Below, piece after piece: positions 1 through 5,987 of a DNA stretch of 5,987 bases. A model generated the notes under the pieces. That model had not been told where the DNA came from, ran no database searches, and saw only the letters and a program-made list of their open reading frames with translations. The translations under genes and the position numbers were made by a program. Position 1 is the first letter of the stretch. Every line of letters starts with the position of its first letter. This stretch comes from Flammeovirgaceae bacterium (GTDB lineage Bacteria; Bacteroidota; Bacteroidia; Cytophagales; Cyclobacteriaceae): contig QIDJ01000343.1 in NCBI GenBank assembly GCA_003228395.1, forward strand, positions 1 through 5,987, written 5' to 3'.

Positions 1-408
1 AATCCGAATAACCCGTATGGTATGAATATGCGGGAACCGGTGGCCAATACAGTCAGGCGGGGAGATTTTATTCCCTACCGGATTCCTAAAGATAGTTTTG
101 CGCTTGCAGAAAGGATACTCAGGAATCCGCTTGACAGTACCGCATCGGTTGTTAATAGCGGAAAAGAATTATACACTAAATTTTGCTCACATTGCCACGG
201 AACCGACGGTCAGACACCGGGAAAAGTTGGTGAGAGATTTGCCGGCGTGATATCCTATACCTCTGCCGCAGTGATAAATAAAGGCGAAGGGCATTTATTT
301 CATGTGATCACTTATGGAAAAGGCAGAATGGGCGCACACGCCTCACAACTTAGTGTGAAAGAAAGGTGGGAAATAGTCAGATACGTTCAGATTTTGCAAC
401 AGCAATAA
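1..408 (+). CDS. actE: ActE, mono-heme cytochrome c subunit of alternative complex III (5' end outside window)
   Basis: Seen: the reading frame is open from base 1 without a stop, so the gene begins upstream. The ATGs at 22 and 28 lie inside the conserved region and are not the start. The visible 135 residues hold one c-type heme site, CSHCH (184-198), and a candidate distal ligand Met in KGRMGAHASQL (Met codon 328-330). Before the heme site comes a MREPVANTVRRG segment (28-63), which resembles the conserved R-x-P-V-x-x-T-V stretch that precedes the cytochrome domain in ActE proteins. Family knowledge: ActE is a periplasm-facing cytochrome c of the quinol:cytochrome c/oxidase oxidoreductase (ACIII), usually membrane-anchored as a lipoprotein. 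The signal peptide and lipobox would be in the missing part. Context: actF starts 2 bases after the stop and oxidase genes follow, which supports ACIII rather than a free cytochrome c. Inferred role: electron transfer out of ACIII towards CuA of the oxidase. Confidence 0.88.
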   Translation, partial: NPNNPYGMNMREPVANTVRRGDFIPYRIPKDSFALAERILRNPLDSTASVVNSGKELYTKFCSHCHGTDGQTPGKVGERFAGVISYTSAAVINKGEGHLFHVITYGKGRMGAHASQLSVKERWEIVRYVQILQQQ

Positions 409-410
409 TT

Positions 411-1796
411 ATGTCAGAGAAACAGTACAATTTCGACGAGAAATACATTTTCAGCCCTGCAGCCAGGAAACGTCTGGCGGTGGTTGGCTTTATTGGGATA
501 ATTCTCACGATCATTGGTATTATACTTATCATGAACAGTGGCTCGGGGCATGCAACCGGCGAGAGTGCACTTCGCAACACGAATGCGGACACTTCAGCAT
601 TGCTTGCCTCTGCTGATCCTGGAACTTATACTACCGGCATGAACGAAGAACCCGCAGAAGGGGAATCACACGGAAGCCCCATATGGCTGAAAAGACTTTA
701 TGTTTCTCTCTGGCAAAACAATATATTCTTTACCGGGTTGGCTGTAATAGGGGTTTTCTTTGTGGCCATTCAGTATGCGGCCCAGGCCGGCTGGTCAGCC
801 GGATTTAAGCGGGTGCCGGAAGCCATGGGGTACTGGCTGCCCATTGCCGGAATCATTGCCGTGGTTTTGTTCTTTTTTGCCGGTCAGGATATTTTTCACT
901 GGACCCATACAGACCTGTATGTAGCAGGAGGAACGCATTTTGACCCGATTATTAATGCAAAAAAAGGATTTTTCTTCTGGCCTGCTGACGATCACCCGGG
1001 CTTTCCGGTTTTTTGGTTTGCACGTCTGGTTATATTTTTCAGCGCCTGGTATTGGTTTTTTATTCAGCTAAGAAAATGGTCGCTACGCGAAGATATGGAA
1101 GGGGGTTCCCAACCCTATTTTAAAATGAGAAGTTTGTCGGCGATATTTCTGGTGTTCTTTGCCGTTACTTCTTCTATCGCTGCCTGGGACTGGGTAATGT
1201 CAATCGATACGCACTGGTTCAGCACCATGTTTGGCTGGTATGTTTTTGCCAGCTGGTGGGTTGCAGGTCTGGCGTTTATTACCTTATTGGTCGTGTTTCT
1301 GAAAGATAAAGGATTACTCTCGGTGGTGAATGCCAATCACCTGCATGATTTGGGTAAATTCGTTTTCGGGTTCAGTATTTTCTGGATGTATATATGGTTT
1401 AGCCAGTTTTTGCTTATCTATTATGCAAACATACCCGAGGAGTCGATCTATTTCATTGAGCGCATTTCCACGCATTATAAACCTGTATATTATTTAAACC
1501 TCATTTTAAACTTTGTCTTTCCGTTCCTGCTATTTATGACAAGAGAATCGAAACGGCACCGGATATTTCTGAAAATCGTTACTATTATCGTTCTGGTCGG
1601 CCACTGGTTTGACTATTATCTGATGATTACACCGGGTACCATGCAATTCGACGGCGGATTTGGGTTTATTGAAATTGGCGTTACCATGATTTTTATCGCC
1701 ATGTTTTTATATGTGGTGCTTACTAACCTGGCAAAAGTGCCTCTTATTGCAAAAAACCATCCGATGCTCGAGGAAAGCCTGCATCACGATATTTAG
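411..1796 (+). CDS. actF: ActF, integral membrane (NrfD/PsrC-like) subunit of alternative complex III
   Basis: Seen: 461 residues, strongly hydrophobic, with about ten predicted membrane segments (roughly residues 20-42, 98-121, 140-160, 197-218, 241-265, 272-297, 312-338, 357-376, 386-404 and 416-437). A polar, acidic loop (about 43-95) separates the first two helices. Recognisable ActF-type stretches are AWDWVMSIDTHWF (258-270), HLHDLGKFVFGFSIFW (310-325) and GHWFDYYLMITPG (397-409). Start choice: ATG at 411, two bases after the actE stop. An upstream in-frame GTG at 366 lies inside actE and adds residues with no family resemblance, so it was rejected. Family knowledge: ACIII has two related NrfD-like membrane subunits, ActC and ActF. 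ActC, beside the iron-sulfur subunit ActB, is the better supported quinol site, and ActF is often annotated as quinone-binding subunit 2. It could be confused with ActC, but its place right after actE and its C-terminal motifs favour ActF. Nothing is truncated. Confidence 0.9.
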   Translation: MSEKQYNFDEKYIFSPAARKRLAVVGFIGIILTIIGIILIMNSGSGHATGESALRNTNADTSALLASADPGTYTTGMNEEPAEGESHGSPIWLKRLYVSLWQNNIFFTGLAVIGVFFVAIQYAAQAGWSAGFKRVPEAMGYWLPIAGIIAVVLFFFAGQDIFHWTHTDLYVAGGTHFDPIINAKKGFFFWPADDHPGFPVFWFARLVIFFSAWYWFFIQLRKWSLREDMEGGSQPYFKMRSLSAIFLVFFAVTSSIAAWDWVMSIDTHWFSTMFGWYVFASWWVAGLAFITLLVVFLKDKGLLSVVNANHLHDLGKFVFGFSIFWMYIWFSQFLLIYYANIPEESIYFIERISTHYKPVYYLNLILNFVFPFLLFMTRESKRHRIFLKIVTIIVLVGHWFDYYLMITPGTMQFDGGFGFIEIGVTMIFIAMFLYVVLTNLAKVPLIAKNHPMLEESLHHDI

Positions 1797-1833
1797 ATAG
1801 TTTAAAAGAAACAATACATAGATTAAGCACATT

Positions 1834-2877
1834 ATGACGAATTTAGTTCTGATTGTTGGTGGAATACTTGTACTTACTGTCATCATTGCCCTGGTAAGGG
1901 TATCCTCTTTAGTTAGTGTAGCCCGAAAAGAGCGAACAAAAGTTGACAGAGGCAGCAACAGGATAAATGGGGCGCTGCTGCTCATTTTCCTGATTGTAAG
2001 CGGGCTTGTCACTATCTGGTATTCAACCGCTACATTTGAAACATATAATTTGCCGCTTGCATCCGAACATGGCGCCGTAACCGACAGGCTTTTCTGGATC
2101 ACCGTTGCCGTAACCGGATTCATATTTATTCTTACCAATATTCTGTTATTTTATTTTAGTTTCAGATATCAGTATAAAGCGGAAAAGCGTGCCTATTTCT
2201 TTCCTGATAACAATAAACTTGAAATTATTTGGACCATAGTTCCTGCCATTGTATTGACCTTGCTCGTATTTAGCGGGCTGAGAGCGTGGAATGATATAAC
2301 AGCCAAAGCCCCCAACGATTCGGAAGTAATCGAAGTTATGGGCTATCAGTTTGCATGGGCTACACGCTATCCGGGCAAAGACGATAAACTTGGCGACTAT
2401 AATTACCGCCTGATTGACGCCGAAAATTTGTTTGGCGTGGATTTTTCTGACCGAAATGCCCATGATGATTTTATACCAAGAGAATTACATCTCCCGAAAG
2501 GGAAGCCTGTTCTTTTCAAAATACGTGCCAGGGATGTGCTTCACAGTGTATTTGCCCCTCATTTCAGACTGAAAATGGATGCCGTACCGGGCATGCCCAC
2601 ACAATTCTGGTTTGTTCCTACCAAAACCACCCAGGAAATGCGTGTCGAAACCGGAAACGAGGATTTTAATTATGAAATAGCCTGTACGGAAATTTGCGGC
2701 AAAGGTCATTTTTCAATGCGGTTGCTGGTGATTGTTGACGAACCGGAAGACTATGAAAAATGGAAGGCCGAACAACAGCCCTGGCTGGCAAAAAATCCCG
2801 GTTATATTTCAAAAATTCCTGAAGAGATGAGAGAGCTGGCCATGATCAATGCAGGTATATCATTGGACGAAAAATAA
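1834..2877 (+). CDS. coxB: Cytochrome c oxidase subunit II with CuA centre (aa3 type, no fused cytochrome c)
   Basis: Role: accepts electrons at the binuclear CuA centre outside the cytoplasmic membrane and passes them to heme a of CoxA. Seen: 347 residues. The CuA ligands are complete: H237 (DVLHSVF) and CTEICGKGHFSM (284-295), giving C284, E286 carbonyl/Mg-site Glu, C288, H292 and M295 (bases 2683-2718). There are four likely membrane helices (about 3-22, 45-65, 84-110 and 130-150); the last two match the usual hairpin and the first two are an N-terminal extension. The segment GYQFAWATRYPG (170-181) corresponds to the aromatic GHQWYW region of classical subunit II, with Phe173 in place of the first Trp. 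No CXXCH follows the CuA domain, so this is not a caa3 subunit. Start ATG 1834 is preceded by an A/T-rich stretch with no clear Shine-Dalgarno. It lies 37 bases after actF and 40 before coxA, consistent with one operon. Confidence 0.95.
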   Translation: MTNLVLIVGGILVLTVIIALVRVSSLVSVARKERTKVDRGSNRINGALLLIFLIVSGLVTIWYSTATFETYNLPLASEHGAVTDRLFWITVAVTGFIFILTNILLFYFSFRYQYKAEKRAYFFPDNNKLEIIWTIVPAIVLTLLVFSGLRAWNDITAKAPNDSEVIEVMGYQFAWATRYPGKDDKLGDYNYRLIDAENLFGVDFSDRNAHDDFIPRELHLPKGKPVLFKIRARDVLHSVFAPHFRLKMDAVPGMPTQFWFVPTKTTQEMRVETGNEDFNYEIACTEICGKGHFSMRLLVIVDEPEDYEKWKAEQQPWLAKNPGYISKIPEEMRELAMINAGISLDEK

Positions 2878-2917
2878 CAGGTTTAGAAAACAGCAGCAAA
2901 AAGAAGACGACACAATT

Positions 2918-4792
2918 ATGGCAACAGCAGATATACATGTAGCGGAAGGCACACATCATGAAGATCATCATGATCATGAGCAGTCTTTCGTTACAAAATA
3001 TATTTTCTCACAGGATCATAAAACGATCGCCAAACAGTTCTTGATCACAGGTATATTCTGGGCGCTCATGGGTGGTATGATGTCGCTGGTATTCAGGTTG
3101 CAGCTTGGTTTTCCGGAGGCATCGCTCGAGTGGCTCAGGCCTTTCTTTGGCGATTGGATAACCGAATCCGGAAAGCTGGACCCTGAATTTTACCTGGCGA
3201 TGGTGACGATGCATGGCACGATTATGGTGTTTTTTGTGCTCACAGCAGGCCTGAGTGGCACGTTTAGTAATTTTCTGATACCGCTGCAGATTGGCGCCCG
3301 CGATATGGCGTCGGGCTTTATGAATATGTTGTCGTACTGGTTCTTTTTTCTGTCAAGTGTGGTCATGTTTATTTCGTTGTTTATCGAAACCGGTCCTGCT
3401 TCGGGAGGATGGGTCATTTATCCGCCGTTAAGCGCACTGCCTCAGGCTATGTCCGGCTCAGGCCTGGGTATGACAATGTGGCTGATAGCCATGGTGTTTT
3501 TTATTGTGTCAACCATGCTTGGTGGAATAAACTATATAACTACCATTATTAACCTCCGGACACGCGGAATGAGTTTTACAAGACTCCCGCTTACTATCTG
3601 GGCATTTTTCCTTACGGCTATAATTGGTGTGCTATCTTTTCCGGTGCTGGTTGCCGCCGTGCTTCTGCTGATCTTTGACCGGAGTTTTGGAACGAGCTTT
3701 TACCTTTCTGATATTTATATCGGAGGTGAGGCGCTCCCTAATTCCGGAGGCAGCCCTATTCTCTTCCAGCATTTATTCTGGTTTTTAGGCCATCCCGAAG
3801 TGTATATAGTGATTTTGCCCGCATTGGGTATCACATCTGAAATTATATCTACCAATTCACGTAAGCCCATATTTGGCTACCGGGCTATGATCGGGTCGTT
3901 GATGGGTATTGCCATCCTTTCGTTCGTGGTGTGGGCGCATCATATGTTTGTGACTGGAATGAACCCGTTTCTCGGATCGGTATTTATGCTGCTGACGCTT
4001 ATTATCGCTGTGCCATCCGCCGTAAAAGTGTTTAACTACCTTACCACACTCTGGAAGGGAAATATCATATATACTCCCGGGATGTTGTTTTCAATAGGCC
4101 TGGTTTCTTTTTTCATTACGGGGGGAGTAACAGGTATTTTCCTCGGCAACGCAGCGCTGGATATACAGCTTCATGATACGTATTTTGTGGTGGCGCATTT
4201 TCATATTGTAATGGGTAGCGCAGCGTTCTTTGGAATGGTAGCCGGTGTGTATCACTGGTTCCCGAAAATGTTCGGGCGTATGATGGATGCACGTCTTGGG
4301 TATATACATTTCTGGATGTCGTTCGTCGGAATCTATTCGGTATTTTTTCCGATGCATTACATTGGCATAGCAGGTTTTCCGAGAAGGTACTATTCCTTTA
4401 CCAATTTTGACGCATTCAATTCCTACACCGATTTGAATGCCCTGATCACGATTGCCTCCTTTATTACCATGGTGGCACAGTTTGTTTTTCTTTTCAACTT
4501 TTTCTACAGTATTTTCCGTGGCAGAAAGGCGCCTCAGAATCCATGGAATTCCAACACACTGGAATGGACCGCTCCCATACATCCGGGTCATGGAAACTGG
4601 CCGGGTGAGATTCCAACTGTGTACCGGTGGCCTTACGACTACAGCAAGCCTGGCGCCAAAGAAGATTTTATACCGCAAAACATTCCGTTTTCGGAAACCC
4701 CGGAATCAAATCTTCCCAGCGAAACTGAATCCATAAAACTGGAAGGTCTGGATAACGGAGATGCAATTATAGTGGACGATGCAAAGGAATAA
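2918..4792 (+). CDS. coxA: Cytochrome c oxidase subunit I (A1-type heme-copper oxidase, aa3)
   Basis: Role: reduces O2 to water at the heme a3/CuB site and pumps protons. Seen: 624 residues, about twelve membrane helices. All metal ligands are present: heme a H99 and H429, heme a3 H427 (VVAHFHIVMG), CuB H292 with the cross-link Tyr in GHPEVY (Y296), and H341-H342. The D-channel set is complete (D129, N118, N136, N205, E294), as is the K-channel lysine K370 (PSAVKVF). Mg-site H419-D420 and propionate-site R489-R490 are also there. Glu in HPEVY marks the A1 subfamily. Relative to mitochondrial-type enzymes, FPRMNN after the channel Asp reads SGFMNM here, so the second Asn is Met137. Odd: the cytoplasmic N-terminus carries a His/Asp/Glu patch (residues 13-21), and the C-terminal 35 residues are acidic and low in hydrophobicity. 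Start: ATG 2918 (MATADIHV) was chosen. An upstream in-frame ATG at 2849 lies inside coxB and gives a residue run unlike the family. Confidence 0.97.
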   Translation: MATADIHVAEGTHHEDHHDHEQSFVTKYIFSQDHKTIAKQFLITGIFWALMGGMMSLVFRLQLGFPEASLEWLRPFFGDWITESGKLDPEFYLAMVTMHGTIMVFFVLTAGLSGTFSNFLIPLQIGARDMASGFMNMLSYWFFFLSSVVMFISLFIETGPASGGWVIYPPLSALPQAMSGSGLGMTMWLIAMVFFIVSTMLGGINYITTIINLRTRGMSFTRLPLTIWAFFLTAIIGVLSFPVLVAAVLLLIFDRSFGTSFYLSDIYIGGEALPNSGGSPILFQHLFWFLGHPEVYIVILPALGITSEIISTNSRKPIFGYRAMIGSLMGIAILSFVVWAHHMFVTGMNPFLGSVFMLLTLIIAVPSAVKVFNYLTTLWKGNIIYTPGMLFSIGLVSFFITGGVTGIFLGNAALDIQLHDTYFVVAHFHIVMGSAAFFGMVAGVYHWFPKMFGRMMDARLGYIHFWMSFVGIYSVFFPMHYIGIAGFPRRYYSFTNFDAFNSYTDLNALITIASFITMVAQFVFLFNFFYSIFRGRKAPQNPWNSNTLEWTAPIHPGHGNWPGEIPTVYRWPYDYSKPGAKEDFIPQNIPFSETPESNLPSETESIKLEGLDNGDAIIVDDAKE

Positions 4793-4810
4793 ATACAGAA
4801 CAAAACAGAT

Positions 4811-5707
4811 ATGAACCAGGGGATAGCATCTGCAATAGTTATTACATCGCCCGCCTCCAGGCTGAGGGCGCTGACGGAGCTCTGGAAACCGCGGCTATCC
4901 ATGGTGGTAGCCTTTTCATCAGTTTTCGGATATGTATTGGGTGTATCCGGCCCGGTTAACTGGCAAACCCTGATGTTGTTGTTTATCGGAGGATTTTTAG
5001 TATCAGGAGCCGCCGTTGCCATAAACCAGGTAATGGAGGTAGAGTATGACCGCCTGATGGACCGGACGAAAAATCGTCCATTGCCCTCAGGAAGGCTTAC
5101 CATGAATGAAGCAATTGTATTTTCCGCATTCTCCGGATTGGCAGGATTACTATTGCTATGGATTTCCACCAATCCGTTAACCACACTGCTGTCATTTATC
5201 TCACTGTTGATTTATTGCTTTATATACACGCCTTTAAAACGCGTGGGTCCGGTTGCTGTGTTTGTAGGGGCTATTCCGGGCGCATTACCACCTTTACTTG
5301 GCTGGACGGCCGCTACCGGAGGCATTGATCATATGGCGCTTATTATTTTCGGTATCCAGTTTATCTGGCAATTCCCACATTTCTGGGCCATCGCATGGGT
5401 GGCTGACGATGATTATAAAAAGGCAGGTTTCAAATTATTGCCAAACGAAGGAAGAAAGGATATGGAAACGGCTTTTCAGATCATGATCTATGCGCTTTTC
5501 CTGCTTCCGGTCAGTTTGCTGCCGGCAAGGTTTGGCCTTACAGGAATTAATTCGGCATTTATTGCCGTGATTTGCGGGGCATTGTTTCTCGGGCAAACCT
5601 TTTTGCTGATGAAAGCCCCAACGAGGAAGTCTGCATTAAATATTATGTTTGGATCATTTATTTACCTGCCTGTTATTCAGGTGTCATTTATGCTCGATAA
5701 AATTTAG
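4811..5707 (+). CDS. ctaB: Protoheme IX farnesyltransferase (heme O synthase)
   Basis: Role: a membrane UbiA-family prenyltransferase that transfers a farnesyl group from farnesyl diphosphate to heme B, giving heme O, the precursor of the heme A used by CoxA. Seen: 298 residues, the usual length, with about eight or nine hydrophobic segments. The first polyprenyl-diphosphate/Mg motif is INQVMEVEYDRLMDRTKNRP (71-90), with N72, E76, D80 and the signature R85-T86 and R89-P90. YTPLKR (139-144) is the next conserved loop. WQFPHFW (176-182) followed by ADDDYKKAGFKLLP (198-211) is the second acid-rich motif typical of CtaB/CyoE. Start: ATG 4811 lies 18 bases after coxA, and the following residues reach the LTELWKPRLS helix start expected for the family. 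The first acidic residue being Glu (E76) rather than Asp is a conservative variant. The symbol cyoE is equally used. Its position inside the cox cluster supports co-expression with the oxidase. No heme A synthase (ctaA) gene is visible in the window. Confidence 0.95.
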   Translation: MNQGIASAIVITSPASRLRALTELWKPRLSMVVAFSSVFGYVLGVSGPVNWQTLMLLFIGGFLVSGAAVAINQVMEVEYDRLMDRTKNRPLPSGRLTMNEAIVFSAFSGLAGLLLLWISTNPLTTLLSFISLLIYCFIYTPLKRVGPVAVFVGAIPGALPPLLGWTAATGGIDHMALIIFGIQFIWQFPHFWAIAWVADDDYKKAGFKLLPNEGRKDMETAFQIMIYALFLLPVSLLPARFGLTGINSAFIAVICGALFLGQTFLLMKAPTRKSALNIMFGSFIYLPVIQVSFMLDKI

Positions 5708-5709
5708 TT

Positions 5710-5987
5710 ATGGTCAGGGATTTACAAATTGTGGAAAAACCGCAAAGGCCTTTTTCGATGAACCCGAAAAAGTTTGCATTGTGGTTGTTTATCGTAACCA
5801 TTGTCATGTTGTTTGCGGCATTTACAAGCGCTTATATTGTCAGGCAGGCCGAAGGCAACTGGCTCGATTTCAGCCTTCCGTCTATATTTTACTGGAATAC
5901 AGGCATATTGCTTTTAAGCAGTGTGACTATGCAGTGGGCGTATAATTCGGCTAAAAGGGATGATTTGAAAAATGTTAAAACAGCCAT
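5710..5987 (+). CDS. coxC: Cytochrome c oxidase subunit III, N-terminal part (runs off right edge)
   Basis: Seen: the frame is open from ATG 5710 to the end of the window (92 full codons) without a stop. Two membrane helices are visible, at about residues 22-44 (FALWLFIVTIVMLFAAFTSA onward) and 60-79 (starting FYWNTGILLLSSVTMQWAY). TSAYIVRQAEGNW (39-51) and the SSVTMQWAY stretch resemble Bacteroidota heme-copper oxidase subunit III, a short form that lacks the first two helices of the mitochondrial protein. Role by family: a membrane subunit next to CoxA that stabilises the active oxidase and helps proton uptake; it holds no redox metal. Start: 5710 is two bases after the ctaB stop and was preferred. 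An internal ATG at 5758 (MNPKKFALW) also fits, because many homologues begin close to the MNPKKF stretch, so the true N-terminus is uncertain by 16 residues. In related genomes a second subunit III-like gene often follows, but that cannot be seen here. Confidence 0.88.
   Translation, partial: MVRDLQIVEKPQRPFSMNPKKFALWLFIVTIVMLFAAFTSAYIVRQAEGNWLDFSLPSIFYWNTGILLLSSVTMQWAYNSAKRDDLKNVKTA

Noticed and set aside
22..30. ATG at 22 or 28 as the start of actE
   Set aside because: The frame is open to base 1 and these Met codons are within the conserved segment before the heme domain. Starting there would leave the protein with no signal peptide or lipobox.
1707..2138. Minus-strand open frame of 143 codons spanning the actF-coxB gap
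   Set aside because: It overlaps the ends of two well-supported genes in antisense and has no family resemblance. The 37-base gap shows no promoter for it.
2878..2917. Possible promoter or terminator in the coxB-coxA gap
   Set aside because: The 40 bases contain no inverted repeat, no T-run and no TAnnTTTG-like Bacteroidota promoter element.
2968..2979. Perfect 12-base palindrome tcatgatcatga, a possible operator
   Set aside because: It sits inside the coxA coding sequence and follows from the repeated His (cat) and Asp (gat) codons of the His-rich tail. It is too far inside the gene to be a credible operator.
4091..4678. Long open frame of 195 codons on the minus strand
   Set aside because: It lies wholly inside coxA, opposite a highly conserved region. 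Its product is rich in His, Arg and Cys with no recognisable domain, as expected for an antisense shadow of a membrane-protein gene.
4452..4736. Plus-strand 94-codon frame inside coxA
   Set aside because: It is out of frame with coxA, and the coxA frame is continuous and conserved across it, so it is a shadow.
4639..5184. Minus-strand open frame of 181 codons across the coxA-ctaB junction
   Set aside because: It is antisense to two conserved genes, crosses their boundary, and encodes no recognisable motif.
5649..5945. Plus-strand 98-codon frame over the ctaB end and coxC start
   Set aside because: The competing frame from 5710 gives a clear subunit III sequence. This one is Cys-rich with no known motif and overlaps ctaB.

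Overview
The window is a continuous, same-strand run of respiratory genes, almost certainly from a member of the Bacteroidota (Bacteroidetes). That assignment rests on three things. The gene order (end of the alternative complex III genes, then coxB, coxA, ctaB, coxC) and the protein wording are typical of that phylum. CoxB has a long N-terminus with four membrane helices. None of the starts has a clear Shine-Dalgarno sequence; instead A/T-rich bases directly precede each ATG. This is judged from recognition of the families, without a database search.

Layout: 1-408 is the C-terminal part of ActE, a mono-heme cytochrome c of alternative complex III (its start lies upstream of the window). 411-1796 is ActF, an integral membrane NrfD/PsrC-like subunit of the same complex. 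1834-2877 is CoxB, the CuA subunit II of an aa3-type cytochrome oxidase. 2918-4792 is CoxA, the catalytic heme-copper subunit I. 4811-5707 is CtaB/CyoE, protoheme IX farnesyltransferase. 5710-5987 is the N-terminal part of CoxC, subunit III, which runs off the right edge. Gaps are 2, 37, 40, 18 and 2 bases. None of them shows a terminator hairpin or a recognisable promoter, so one polycistronic operon is the simplest reading. There is no gene-free stretch longer than 40 bases.

How the genes work together: alternative complex III oxidises menaquinol in the membrane and passes electrons through its heme subunits. ActE is a likely exit point to the CuA centre of CoxB, and from there electrons reach heme a and the heme a3/CuB site of CoxA, where O2 is reduced and protons are pumped. 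CtaB makes heme O, the precursor of the heme A that CoxA needs. CoxB has no fused cytochrome c domain, so an external donor such as ActE is required.

No new system is evident. The window is a well-formed, intact core energy-metabolism locus. The points most worth a second look are small ones: the Trp-to-Phe change at the usual cytochrome c entry residue of CoxB, the extra N-terminal membrane helices of CoxB, and a His-rich N-terminal tail on CoxA.
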